A stretch of 32,036 nt of DNA from Chloroflexota bacterium (GCA_024275635.1 JAJRYT010000056.1:1-32036); one strand, 5' to 3'. Shown: positions 6,407 to 14,954, numbered from the stretch's first letter. Translations and numbers: made by a program. The notes: a model not told the origin generated them from the sequence alone.

Positions 6407-8005
6407 CTAATCACCTTTTTGCCAATGGGTTTGATCAAACTGCCAGTAATGATCGCCAACGGATTGGAAAGCGGGATGACGTACTAATTCGGCAAAGAGC
6501 GGGCCGGGCGGGACGCGGCGCAGCATATTAATGGCGCTGTAAAGGGTTTTGGCATGAACGGTGTTTTGAGGGTTGGCTTCGGCTAATTCCGGGAATATTT
6601 CGGCTAACAATGAGGCAACAGATCGCTGATGGGTATCGGCGCGCCGCCAGAGGGCGTCAATGGCCGCAATAACGTCTGTGCCGACGATCATCAAGTCATC
6701 AAAGCCGCAGCCAACGGAACGGCGTTTGAGGTCAAATTTAATGCGGTTGTCAACGGCCGTTGCCAAACGAACCCATTCCCGCTGGCTGCGACGGCGATCA
6801 TAGCCTAATGAGATGACGCCCGGTTCCGGGCCTGGCTGCATATGAACAAACCCGCCGATCGGGATACTGTTTTCTTCATACCATTCACCCAGACCATAAA
6901 TGTATCTCTGTTCTTGCACAACCGAACCGACAATTTCAGCGCCGGTTTGGTCGTCTATGAAAACGACTCGTTGGCGTGGGGAATTGCTGGGGGGGAATAA
7001 CGGCCGTATCCGGGCGCTCAACGGAATGACTCCCGACCAACGATGGGGATACAAAAGGGTAAATACAACCGTCTGCGGCTTAGTCACACCCTCGATTTGT
7101 TCCGCAGGCAGGTCAGACCATTCATCATCCAATTCTTGTTCTAGCAGCCGTAGTTGGGGACTGAGAAGCGCCCGGTCATAGGGGATGGGCGAATAACGGA
7201 GACGTTCCGGCGTTTCTTTTACGCCGTTTGGTTCCATCCGGCGCAGGAACCAGGCGATATGGTCGCGCGGGGCCACTTCGTCAAAACGATCATCTTGAAG
7301 TAGCTTGTAGTTGAGCGAGAAGGCTTGAACTTCTGGGTCCAGGCTGGGATCCATATCCAGGTGAGGGGCAATTTCATTTACAGTTAGCGGTCCACCAGCG
7401 CTCATTTCTAAAATAGCTTCGCTCAGGTGTAAATGGCCGATGTTGACTTCGGCCATGATCTCTTTAACGAACCATTGTCCGCTCAAGTGAATGAAACTGT
7501 CATGCTCTTGCAACGTCCGGAATGTTGTTTCGGCAACGGCCGTTTCATACAGCGCGTACAATTCATCCAGGTCGACTGGCAGCCCGCCGCCGATTTCAGC
7601 CATGTCCTCTGTGTTGAGAGGGTGGTCAGTATCTAACCCGGTCGCAAATTCCAGCGTTTTCTTACCCATATCGGCGGCAATAACTGTAAACTTGCCATAC
7701 TTGGGATTATACCCCTCGCGGACGGCCGTTACCGTACCATGCTGATATTCTAAAGCAGGGAAGACCAATTCATCACCCGTCTCATACGTCTGCTTAGGCT
7801 GATAAATCATGCGTCCGGCAAGCTGTCGAGCCACTTTGTTTTGTTCTTCTGCTACGCGATGGGCAATAATGACACGGGCAATTTGTTCTGTTGTTTGGGG
7901 GCGTTCAACATCCAGGAAGTGGTTATAAATTCGTTCAATATCGGAATCTGTGAGGGCAAATTTTGTCCCCCAGTATTCTGGTCTCTGTGTTTGCGGTTGA
8001 ATCAT
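6407..8005 (-). CDS. hypothetical protein, 532 residues
   Basis: A full-length, ordinary-composition soluble protein of unknown function. Residues about 20-60 are helical (DIERIYNHFLDV, TTEQIARVIIAHRVAEEQN). Residues about 70-115 look like a small beta barrel (ETGDELVFPALEYQHGTVTA). A central helical segment with LTVNEIAPHLDMD resembles a winged helix, and the C terminus ends LRRVPPGPLFAELVRHPAF. No catalytic motif or membrane segment is seen. AGGAGAC lies just before the ATG at 8003-8005. The next gene on the strand is another unknown protein with a possible winged helix, suggesting a two-gene module, perhaps acting on nucleic acid. Confidence 0.75.
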   Translation of the reverse strand: MIQPQTQRPEYWGTKFALTDSDIERIYNHFLDVERPQTTEQIARVIIAHRVAEEQNKVARQLAGRMIYQPKQTYETGDELVFPALEYQHGTVTAVREGYNPKYGKFTVIAADMGKKTLEFATGLDTDHPLNTEDMAEIGGGLPVDLDELYALYETAVAETTFRTLQEHDSFIHLSGQWFVKEIMAEVNIGHLHLSEAILEMSAGGPLTVNEIAPHLDMDPSLDPEVQAFSLNYKLLQDDRFDEVAPRDHIAWFLRRMEPNGVKETPERLRYSPIPYDRALLSPQLRLLEQELDDEWSDLPAEQIEGVTKPQTVVFTLLYPHRWSGVIPLSARIRPLFPPSNSPRQRVVFIDDQTGAEIVGSVVQEQRYIYGLGEWYEENSIPIGGFVHMQPGPEPGVISLGYDRRRSQREWVRLATAVDNRIKFDLKRRSVGCGFDDLMIVGTDVIAAIDALWRRADTHQRSVASLLAEIFPELAEANPQNTVHAKTLYSAINMLRRVPPGPLFAELVRHPAFQSVGDHYWQFDQTHWQKGD

Positions 8006-8061
8006 CCGTCTCCTCTATCACGGGAAAATCTATTGGCGAGGTTGTTACCCTAACCTTAAAA

Positions 8062-8067
8062 ATTATA
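8062..8067 (-). promoter_or_regulatory. candidate -10 element for the 8005-5939 gene pair
   Basis: A perfect TATAAT on the minus strand lies 57 bases upstream of the start at 8005, in the divergent gap shared with the plus-strand KAS II gene. No convincing -35 element is found at the right distance, so this is a candidate only. Confidence 0.3.
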
Positions 8068-8210
8068 CCAATTGTAAGGCAGACCCGCCACTTTCATGAG
8101 AGACGCCAGTTCAAGACGCATCTTCTGCCGCTGGCCTGGGTTGTAACCTGTGTTATGAGCGGCAAGCAGCAACCCGTACAGTCGCAGACTTGCCCATTTG
8201 CGGAGGTATT

Positions 8211-9461
8211 ATGAATCAAACAAAACGACGTGTGGTTATCACTGGGCTGGGTACTTACAACCAGTTGGGGAATGATGTCGAGACCACCTGGACGCACATT
8301 GCACAAGGTCAAAGCGGCATTGGCCCCATCACCCGGTTTGACGCCAGCAATTATAAAACCCGGTTCGCCGGCGAGGTAAGAGGGTTCGATCCGGAGGCAT
8401 TGTTTGGCCGCAAAGACGCCCGGCGTATGTCACGGGTTTCTCAATTGGCATTGGCGGCCACGGAGCAGGCGCTGGCCGATTCCCAACTCAGCCTTACGGA
8501 AGCGCAGAAAGACCAGATTGGCGTCATCATCGGCAGCGGTATGGGCAGCATGGAGCCGATTATTGATAATGTGAATACGTTGAATGAGAAGGGACACGGC
8601 CGTGTCAGCCCCTTCTTTGTACCTATGATGCTGGCGGACACACCGGCGGCGATGATTTCTATTGCTTACGGCTTGCGCGGGCCAAATATGTCCATTGCCA
8701 CTGCCTGCGCTACCGGCAATAATGTCATCGGCGAAGGCGCCAAAATCATCCAGCGCGGCGCGGCCGAGGTGATGGTGGCCGGCGGCGCGGAAGCGGCTAT
8801 TTTGCCGGTGGTGATGGCCGGGTTTAGTGTGATGAAGGCGCTGTCCACGCGCAATGATGCCCCGGAGCGGGCATCGCGCCCCTTTGATTTAAATCGGGAT
8901 GGGTTTGTGACGAGTGAAGTAACGGCCGTTCTCATCCTCGAATCATTAGAACATGCGCGGGCGAGAGGCGCCCACATCTACGGCGAGGTGCTGGGCTACG
9001 GAACCAGCGCCGACGCCTACCACATTTCCATGCCCGCCGCTGACGGAGCCGGCGCTGTCAAAGCGATCCGGGCTGCTTTGGACGATGCCAGCCTGGAACC
9101 AACCGACATTGATTACATCAACGCCCATGGAACCAGTACGCTGCTCAATGACAAAGGGGAAACGGCCGCTATCAAAACCGTCTTTGGCAAACAGGCTTAC
9201 AACATCCCCGTCAGCTCCACCAAATCCATGCACGGCCACCTGCTGGGCGCGGTTGGCGTGCTGGAAGCGCTTATCTGTCTGCAAAGCATGGCCGCCGGGC
9301 TGCTTCCGCCCACCATCAACTACGAAACCCCCGATCCCCTTTGCGATCTGGATTACGTACCCAACAGCGCCCGCAAAGCAACCATTAACACCGCCATGTC
9401 CAACGGCTTTGGTTTGGGCGGTCACAATGCAACGATTATTTTGGGGAAGTGGGCAAGTTAG
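8211..9461 (+). CDS. fabF: beta-ketoacyl-ACP synthase II (complete paralog)
   Basis: The 416-residue protein elongates acyl-ACP by decarboxylative condensation with malonyl-ACP. All catalytic positions are present: C166 in IATACATGNN, H306 in NAHGTST, K338 and H343 in STKSMHGHLLGA, and the C-terminal NGFGLGGHNA loop. The start at 8211 is chosen over the in-frame ATG at 8190 because GGAGG lies four bases before it and homology begins there. It stands alone on the plus strand, away from the plsX-linked fabF at the left edge, so it may be a paralog with a different chain-length role. The N-terminal GLGTYNQLGND differs from the usual GLGxxxPLG. Confidence 0.92.
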   Translation: MNQTKRRVVITGLGTYNQLGNDVETTWTHIAQGQSGIGPITRFDASNYKTRFAGEVRGFDPEALFGRKDARRMSRVSQLALAATEQALADSQLSLTEAQKDQIGVIIGSGMGSMEPIIDNVNTLNEKGHGRVSPFFVPMMLADTPAAMISIAYGLRGPNMSIATACATGNNVIGEGAKIIQRGAAEVMVAGGAEAAILPVVMAGFSVMKALSTRNDAPERASRPFDLNRDGFVTSEVTAVLILESLEHARARGAHIYGEVLGYGTSADAYHISMPAADGAGAVKAIRAALDDASLEPTDIDYINAHGTSTLLNDKGETAAIKTVFGKQAYNIPVSSTKSMHGHLLGAVGVLEALICLQSMAAGLLPPTINYETPDPLCDLDYVPNSARKATINTAMSNGFGLGGHNATIILGKWAS

Positions 9462-9516
9462 CGTGTTTGCAAGTGGGCAACTCGTAAACCTGTACACCTG
9501 CCTGCTTGTAAACTCA

Positions 9517-10320
9517 TTACATCTCCCCAATCCGCCGCAGCTTTCTTTCCAGGTCGCGGGCTGTGCCGGCCATTCCTTCATCAACATGAGGATAGGTCAA
9601 CCAGGCGAGCATGAAACCAAACAAACCGCCAGTGAAAACACGCAAAAACGGGGTACTCTCACGCAGCGAGAAGATGTTTTGAACGGTTGCCATAAAACCC
9701 ACGGGAACAGAACCATCCAGAGGGGTAGACCAATAGCCAAATAACTGGCTAAAGCCATCTAAGCCAATTGGCCCCATACCCACAATGAGAAAAACTAAAA
9801 ATGGCATTGGTTTAATGTGAAAGCGGCGGCGCAGCGCGGCATACAACAATCCGGCTATTAGCACAAAGCTGTAAATTCCCATATCCCGTTCGCATAATGC
9901 CATCTTGTAGCCCATCTGCGCATTACCGCGGAAAGCGCGGGCAGCGTAGGTGAACTTGACCCAGTTGGCAGGATCAATGCCAGCAAATTCGGGGATATTG
10001 TTCAGGTAAGACTCAATGGGCTGTAAACTGGTTCCGGCTAACTGGCGGGGGTAGGCAGGCTGCTCGCCAAACAGAAAGAAGGAGCGGGACGCCATCTGGT
10101 GGCACATGGGACTGTAAACGAGGTAAATGCCGCGGGCGGGAGCGGTTAGTCCGGCGTTCATGAGGATGGGCGCCAGAATGGGCAAGCCCACGTAAACAGC
10201 AATCAAAATGTTAAAAGCGGCTAACCAATGACGGCTGAAGTTGTAGATAAATTTGTCAATGTGAATGACAAGTGAGCGCTGCCAGCCAGTGACGGGCTGT
10301 TTGGGAGATGAGGTTGCCAT
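9517..10320 (-). CDS. DUF2085 membrane protein
   Basis: 267 residues with about five membrane segments (for example about 34-56, 150-164, 172-188). The DUF2085 marks are present: MCHQMASRSFFLFG with C73-H74-Q75, ALCERDMGIY with C143, and PIGLDGFSQ with D189. The biochemical role of the family is not established. It begins only three bases after the tlpA stop (TAA-AAA-ATG), so it is probably translated with the cytochrome c maturation operon. The paired Cys and His make a link to metal, haem or thiol chemistry possible, but that is inference. Confidence 0.85.
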   Translation of the reverse strand: MATSSPKQPVTGWQRSLVIHIDKFIYNFSRHWLAAFNILIAVYVGLPILAPILMNAGLTAPARGIYLVYSPMCHQMASRSFFLFGEQPAYPRQLAGTSLQPIESYLNNIPEFAGIDPANWVKFTYAARAFRGNAQMGYKMALCERDMGIYSFVLIAGLLYAALRRRFHIKPMPFLVFLIVGMGPIGLDGFSQLFGYWSTPLDGSVPVGFMATVQNIFSLRESTPFLRVFTGGLFGFMLAWLTYPHVDEGMAGTARDLERKLRRIGEM

Positions 10321-10323
10321 AAA

Positions 10324-10965
10324 TTATCCTTTGTCGGGGATGATATCGGCCAGGTACGCTTCGATTTGGGGTTCGGTCATCATGCCCAGGTGAACGGCCG
10401 TTACCATCCCATCCCGGCCAATAAAATAACTGGTAGGGTAGTTGGCGACATTGTACAGCCGCGCCACCTCTCCCGCCTCATCCAACAGTGGCGTGAAGGT
10501 CAAATCCATCTCGTCATAAAAAAAAGCGCGTACCGTAGCCGCCGATTCTTCCCGATTGAGCGCTAAAATAATAAGGCCGTCAGCTTGATGCTGGTCATAG
10601 ACTGCCTGCAAATCTGGCATCTCAACACGGCAGGGGGCGCACCAGGTAGCCCAAAAATTGAGGAGGACTGGCTGGCCGCGTAAATCGCCCAGACGCAGGG
10701 GACGGCCGTCAACATCATTTAAGACAAAATCATGCGCCGGGCGACCGGGTTGAAGCGAGCCTCTGGCAGACACTCCTCCAGTTGAGGATGTTCCCAAAGA
10801 TGAGATTTGCGGCAAAAATGAGGCGTCGTCAGGATTCCGGTTAAATAAATTACCGCCAAAGATGAGCAAGACCAGCGCCAGCCCAATTAGAATCACGCCG
10901 CCGAAAACAGCGAGGGGATGACGGCCGTTTTCACCTTTCGTCTCCAACCCATCTTCACCAGACAT
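10324..10965 (-). CDS. TlpA/ResA/CcmG-type thioredoxin-like protein
   Basis: 213 residues: a short cytoplasmic tail, one membrane anchor at about 17-41, then an extracytoplasmic thioredoxin domain with the active site NFWATWCAPC (C109, C112) and the later YPTSYFIG cis-Pro region. Such proteins reduce the haem-binding cysteines of apocytochrome c. The gene lies directly after ccdA, its expected electron donor. The ATG at 10963-10965 is preferred; an upstream in-frame TTG at 10992 would overlap ccdA by 17 bases and add nine non-conserved residues. Confidence 0.88.
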   Translation of the reverse strand: MSGEDGLETKGENGRHPLAVFGGVILIGLALVLLIFGGNLFNRNPDDASFLPQISSLGTSSTGGVSARGSLQPGRPAHDFVLNDVDGRPLRLGDLRGQPVLLNFWATWCAPCRVEMPDLQAVYDQHQADGLIILALNREESAATVRAFFYDEMDLTFTPLLDEAGEVARLYNVANYPTSYFIGRDGMVTAVHLGMMTEPQIEAYLADIIPDKG

Positions 10966-10975
10966 ATGCCACCGC

Positions 10976-12073
10976 TCAATTGAACAAACCAATCAGCCAC
11001 TCTTCCTGGACAGCCAGCCACTCGGTCAGCCCCGGCGGAATTAAATTATTAAACAGGGCCAGCCTCGCTTCCAACATCAAAACACCCATCAAGATAAAGA
11101 GGGCGCCGCTGACCAGTTGGGTGGTATGCAAATGCACCGTCGTGCGCCGCTCGCCGGTGCTGGTGAAGACCCATAACACAGCCCCTAAAATGGCAACTGC
11201 CAGCAAGCCGTACTCGTGAACGGCCGTAAACTCTTGCCCGGCAAAAACGCTGAAATTACGGAACGCATATTCCACCATGGCTACCAGAATCCGCCAGATA
11301 GCCAAAGCCCATACCAGAGCGACCACAATCATATGCGTGTTCCAATCCCAGCCCTTACCTTTCAGCGCCCGCCAAAACAAACTTTTACGGCTCATCCGGC
11401 CAAAGAACGTAGATACGACCAACAGCGGCAGGCCCAGTCCCAGCGTATAAATAAACAGCAGCATCATGCCCCGCCACACCGACGTCGTCTGCGCCGCCAA
11501 GGTCAACACCGAACCCAAAATCGGGCCGACACAGCTCGACCAGCCCACGGCAAACGTCAAGCCAAACAAGTAAGAGCCGCGCACATTGGCGCTGTGCGGC
11601 TGCGCCCCCACTTGTTCCACGCCGCCAAACCCCTTCCCCAAAAAGCTCATCACGCCAAAAACAATCACAACGGAACCGCCTACCAGCAAAATCAAATTTT
11701 GACTCTGCAAAAGCACGCGCCCCAGGATAAACCCGGCCGCGCCAAACAGGCTAAATGTCGTTCCCAACCCCAACATAAAAGCCAATGTGTTGGAAGCGAT
11801 CTGCGAACGGCCGCTCTGAAAGGCAAAGGCAAAATAAGCGGTCAAAACCGGCAGCGTGCAGGGCGAGACAAAGCTCAGCAAGCCGCCGGCAAAAGACAAA
11901 AAAGCCAACACAACAAACGGTTGGGTCTGGATGCCAATGGCAAATTCGTTGGGATTAGGCCGAATCAATGATCCCAAAATTAAAAAAGCAATCACCAGCC
12001 CTACGACTACCAGCAATAGCCGTTGGCCAGTGGATAAAGAACGCTGTGATAATGTTGTAGAAGATTGTTCCAT
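10976..12073 (-). CDS. ccdA: cytochrome c biogenesis protein CcdA (thiol-disulfide electron transporter)
   Basis: CcdA carries electrons from cytoplasmic thioredoxin across the membrane to proteins such as TlpA/CcmG. The two redox cysteines are present in their usual contexts: C72 in SFVSPCTLPVLTAYF and C181 in GWSSCVGPILGS. At 365 residues it is longer than the usual core of about 240. An N-terminal membrane segment (about 18-37) and a C-terminal block of two or three further hydrophobic segments after residue 245 account for this. It lies between ccmD and tlpA in an all-minus-strand operon. Confidence 0.93.
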   Translation of the reverse strand: MEQSSTTLSQRSLSTGQRLLLVVVGLVIAFLILGSLIRPNPNEFAIGIQTQPFVVLAFLSFAGGLLSFVSPCTLPVLTAYFAFAFQSGRSQIASNTLAFMLGLGTTFSLFGAAGFILGRVLLQSQNLILLVGGSVVIVFGVMSFLGKGFGGVEQVGAQPHSANVRGSYLFGLTFAVGWSSCVGPILGSVLTLAAQTTSVWRGMMLLFIYTLGLGLPLLVVSTFFGRMSRKSLFWRALKGKGWDWNTHMIVVALVWALAIWRILVAMVEYAFRNFSVFAGQEFTAVHEYGLLAVAILGAVLWVFTSTGERRTTVHLHTTQLVSGALFILMGVLMLEARLALFNNLIPPGLTEWLAVQEEWLIGLFN

Positions 12074-12092
12074 AAGTTTGTCTCTTACACGG

Positions 12093-12125
12093 AGATTGGT
12101 TCAATCTCTAAGATTGAACCAATCT
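12093..12125. repeat. perfect 15-bp hairpin between ccmD and ccdA
   Basis: AGATTGGTTCAATCT at 12093-12107 is exactly complementary to 12111-12125, leaving a three-base loop. It lies in the gap between ccmD and ccdA. Neither strand has a U-run after it, so it is more likely an RNA-processing or stability element in the operon transcript, or another small repeat, than a strong terminator. Confidence 0.65.
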
Positions 12126-12187
12126 GGAGTAACGATAAATGTCCCAAGTATGGGTTGATTGGTTATCAGATGGGTAAGGAAGCTTAC

Positions 12188-12397
12188 CTATTCCACCGCT
12201 TCCTCATCATCTTGTAATAATTGTTGTAACAACTGAATATCTTGTTGGATGTTTCGCTGCCGGGTCGCCAGGCTGATCACATAAACTACGCCAATGAGCC
12301 ACATGACAAAATAGCCTAAAACCAGGTAATTATTAAATTGGTTGGGATTTCCAACCTGCCCCTGCAATAAAATTGTCAACAAACCTAAACTGTTCAT
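12188..12397 (-). CDS. ccmD: CcmD-like small membrane protein
   Basis: 69 residues with one membrane segment (about 24-45, LVLGYFVMWLIGVVYVISLA) followed by the charged helix RQRNIQQDIQLLQQLLQ. This is the layout of CcmD, the small protein that helps release holo-CcmE from the CcmABC complex. Its ATG overlaps the ccmC stop codon by one base (TAATG), which implies translational coupling. The call depends strongly on position, because CcmD sequences are poorly conserved. Confidence 0.8.
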   Translation of the reverse strand: MNSLGLLTILLQGQVGNPNQFNNYLVLGYFVMWLIGVVYVISLATRQRNIQQDIQLLQQLLQDDEEAVE

Positions 12398-13146
12398 TAC
12401 CCTTCCCCCTGTAAACGGGCCGACACACGCATTTTAAGCAAACGGGCTTCATCCATCAAGCGCTGCAAGCGGATACGGTTGGCTAACCAAGCCGCATAGA
12501 GGAATGAAAAGGCGATCACGCTCGCATTAAGGGAGATAATCATCCTGGTGGATTCCAGTCCGGCCGAGAATTCTTGCAATCCTTCAGATGCGCCCTGCGC
12601 CGATTCGGCCGTGCCGCCAATGACAACCGGATGAATATCGCGCAAAATGCGGATGCTCAAATACGAAATGATAATGGTCACGAAAGCAACAATGACGTAA
12701 ACGGCCGAAAACCGTCCCCGTTTCTCCTCATCTTCCAATGCGCCGCGCAGCATAAAATAGGCGGCATATGTCAGCCAGGCGATGGTAATGGTTGTCAAGC
12801 GCGGACTCCATTCCCACCATGTATTCCAGGCCGGTTTGCCCCACACAGAGCCAGCCACAATCGCCATTGTCAAAAAGACCAGGCCAATTTCAACAGAGGC
12901 AACGGCCGTTGTGTCCCACTTCTTAGTTGGGCGACGTAAATAATTGATACCGGCCACCAGAGCCACAAAAAAAGCGACCGCCCCTACCCAGGCCGCGCCT
13001 ACATGAAAGTAAAAGATGCGCTGCACATTACCCATTGTCCGTTCCGTCGGCGCATAAAAGAATACAATGAGCAGCGCAATCGAAATCGTGATAAACGCCG
13101 CCCAATTCAGAAATTTAACATTACGGTTTAAGCGAGTTAATTCCAT
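12397..13146 (-). CDS. ccmC: haem export/handling protein CcmC
   Basis: 249 residues with about six membrane segments. The tryptophan-rich haem-handling motif is at about 102-118 (WGKPAWNTWWEWSPRLT), flanked by the conserved histidines H48 (FYFHVGAAW) and H172 (LRDIHPVVI). CcmC loads haem onto CcmE in System I cytochrome c maturation. The open frame runs 54 codons further upstream through a MITE-like repeat. That extension is rejected because AAGGAG lies six bases before the second ATG of an ATG-ATG pair at 13144-13149 and the family starts here. Confidence 0.93.
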   Translation of the reverse strand: MELTRLNRNVKFLNWAAFITISIALLIVFFYAPTERTMGNVQRIFYFHVGAAWVGAVAFFVALVAGINYLRRPTKKWDTTAVASVEIGLVFLTMAIVAGSVWGKPAWNTWWEWSPRLTTITIAWLTYAAYFMLRGALEDEEKRGRFSAVYVIVAFVTIIISYLSIRILRDIHPVVIGGTAESAQGASEGLQEFSAGLESTRMIISLNASVIAFSFLYAAWLANRIRLQRLMDEARLLKMRVSARLQGEG

Positions 13147-13186
13147 CATGTTCTCCTTCGGCGCAAGTAAGTGAGCCTGTAGATTG

Positions 13187-13302
13187 CTTAGGGTTCGTTC
13201 AAAATTAACTTTGCAGTTTGCTGGTAATTGAGTAATTACTAATTGCCAATTACTTGGTTGCGACTTTTCAAACGCCAAAGTTATAAACGAACGTACCCTT
13301 AG
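13187..13302. mobile_element. MITE-like repeat, copy 1 (inside the ccm operon)
   Basis: About 115 bases bounded by imperfect terminal inverted repeats: TTAGGGTTCGTTC...AACTTTG on the left and CAAAGTTATAAACGAACG...CCCTTAG on the right. The second copy at 28797-28927 shares both ends almost exactly and differs in the number of internal GTAATTG-like units. It codes for nothing and would need a transposase from elsewhere. It lies between ccmB and ccmC, all on one strand, so it is transcribed and could fold in the operon mRNA. Confidence 0.8.
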
Positions 13303-13324
13303 CCACAATTACTTGCCACTTGTT

Positions 13325-14044
13325 CTATGATTCAACTATATAATGATACGTCACAAACCCTATGGATAGCATGAGCAAATCATAAATAATAATTAACATT
13401 ATCATGCTCTGAACCTCGCCCCATGTGGGTAACTGCGGGAACATATACGAAGCCACGGCCATGGATGCGGGTAAAACCAGCGGCAGGGAAAGCGGCAATA
13501 ACAATACAGGCAGCAGCACCTCCCGCGTTCTCGTTTGAATCGTCATTGAAGTGATCAAAACCCCAGCTGCTATATAACCTACCGTCCCCAGGAAAAGGAT
13601 TAACAAAACCTGCGGCCGCCAAAAAGGTTTATTAAAAAAGACGAGAAATAATAATACTAAAACAGCTTCCAAAATGAGCGTAAATAAAGTCGTGCTAATC
13701 ACCTTGCCCAGATAAATAGCGCTGCGCTCAATCGGGGCCATCAAAATCGCTTCAATTGTTTGATTCTCCCGTTCAATTCCCAACGAGCGATTCAGCCCTA
13801 ACGTCCCGGCCAGCAGGATTGTCGCCCACAGCAGGCCTGTCGCCACCTGCCGGGCGGCAGCCAGATTGGCTTCTAGCGCAAAATTAAACATGATAACCGT
13901 TACCAGTGAAAACATGATCATCACGCTGATAATTTGCCGGGTATGTTTCTCGATTTGTAGATCCTTCCACACAATCGCCCACACAGAGGAAAGAAATGTT
14001 GAACGCCGAATGGTGAATGTTGAATTTTTTGTTTGCTCAATCAT
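13325..14044 (-). CDS. ccmB: haem exporter permease CcmB
   Basis: 239 residues with six predicted membrane segments. WKDLQIEKHTRQI at about 26-38 and the loop GLNRSLGIERENQTIEAILMAPIERSA are the CcmB hallmarks. It is the membrane subunit of the CcmAB ABC complex that drives release of CcmE. The gene directly follows ccmA. The first 15 or so residues (NSTFTIRRSTF) are read from a GTTGAACGCC-type repeat at 13998-14030, so the true start may be a GTG within SSVWAIVWKD. Neither candidate has a clear ribosome site. Confidence 0.9.
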   Translation of the reverse strand: MIEQTKNSTFTIRRSTFLSSVWAIVWKDLQIEKHTRQIISVMIMFSLVTVIMFNFALEANLAAARQVATGLLWATILLAGTLGLNRSLGIERENQTIEAILMAPIERSAIYLGKVISTTLFTLILEAVLVLLFLVFFNKPFWRPQVLLILFLGTVGYIAAGVLITSMTIQTRTREVLLPVLLLPLSLPLVLPASMAVASYMFPQLPTWGEVQSMIMLIIIYDLLMLSIGFVTYHYIVES

Positions 14045-14056
14045 AAAAACGGTTGC

Positions 14057-14776
14057 CTACTTGCTTTTTGATTTCTTCTTCCGTCGGGTATGTTCCGTGT
14101 ATAATTCCAAAAATTCGGCTGGCCCAGTCTGGGCGCTGTCAATCTCGGCCACGATTTTACCCCGGTTAAGAATGGCAACCCGGTCACAAATGTTAAGGCC
14201 ATGCGTCAAATCGTGGGTAATCATAAGAATAGTACGGCCGTTTTCCACCTCGCGCCGCAGTAAATCATCCAACAACCGGGCCGCGTCCTGATCCAATCCC
14301 GTGTACGGCTCATCCAGCAGTAGCACATCAGGCTCATGCAGCGTCGCTCGCGCAATCGTCAGCCGTTGCACCATCCCCCGTGAAAACGTACTCACTGCAT
14401 CCCGCTGCCGCGCTATCAATCCAACAGTTTTCAATGCTTGAACAACACGTTCTTGCAAATTGTCCAAATGATACAGCCGGGCAAAAAATGTTAAATTTTC
14501 CGCCGCCGTTAAATCCCCGTACAGCAGAGTCTGGTGGGAAACCAAGCCAATATGTTGGCGAACGCGGGACGCATGTTGAGGCAATTGCCAGCCGCCAATC
14601 TTCACATGACCCGACGTTGGCTGCAGCAACGTAGCCACAATCCGGAGCAATGTTGTTTTACCGGCGCCATTTGAGCCGACCAGAGTCACAAACTCTCCCG
14701 GTTTCACGTGTAAATCAATGCCGCGCAGCACCGCGTTTAGTCCGTAATGTTTAATCAAACCCTTAACATGAATCAT
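14057..14776 (-). CDS. ccmA: haem exporter ATP-binding protein CcmA
   Basis: 239 residues of a standard ABC ATPase: Walker A GSNGAGKTT at 34-42, Q-loop near SHQTLLYGDL, signature FSRGMVQR, Walker B VLLLDEPYTGLD and the switch His in LMITHDL. FSRGM-Q-R and the downstream ccmB and ccmC mark it as CcmA. A basic tail (RRKKKSKSK) follows the fold. The start MIHVKGLIKHYG at 14776 matches the family; an in-frame GTG at 14839 would add 21 residues. No strong ribosome site supports either. Confidence 0.9.
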   Translation of the reverse strand: MIHVKGLIKHYGLNAVLRGIDLHVKPGEFVTLVGSNGAGKTTLLRIVATLLQPTSGHVKIGGWQLPQHASRVRQHIGLVSHQTLLYGDLTAAENLTFFARLYHLDNLQERVVQALKTVGLIARQRDAVSTFSRGMVQRLTIARATLHEPDVLLLDEPYTGLDQDAARLLDDLLRREVENGRTILMITHDLTHGLNICDRVAILNRGKIVAEIDSAQTGPAEFLELYTEHTRRKKKSKSK

Positions 14777-14925
14777 ATCGGCTAATTGTAAACGTAAACG
14801 TTTAGGTGACAAATCATCTTCCAAAACTGGCGGGGACACAGTCCAAAATAGTACCGTAGTACGGGGCGGTTCAGCGTCATTTTAGTGACAAACATCACGA
14901 TATTTCACTTATGTCTAGTTGTGAC

Positions 14926-14954
14926 TTGCCGAAAGAGGTAAACCCTTTTATAAT
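14926..14954 (+). promoter_or_regulatory. sigma-70-type promoter for the 14988 gene
   Basis: A perfect TATAAT at 14949-14954 is preceded, at a 17-base spacing, by TTGCCG (four of six matches to TTGACA) at 14926-14931. It faces the plus-strand gene starting at 14988, in the gap divergent from ccmA. Confidence 0.6.

Noticed and set aside
12093..12125. Intrinsic terminator splitting the ccm operon
   Set aside because: The stem is perfect but no U-run follows on either strand, and the genes on both sides belong to one pathway.
13147..13308. N-terminal extension of ccmC
   Set aside because: It reads through the MITE-like repeat; the family begins at the ATG preceded by AAGGAG.
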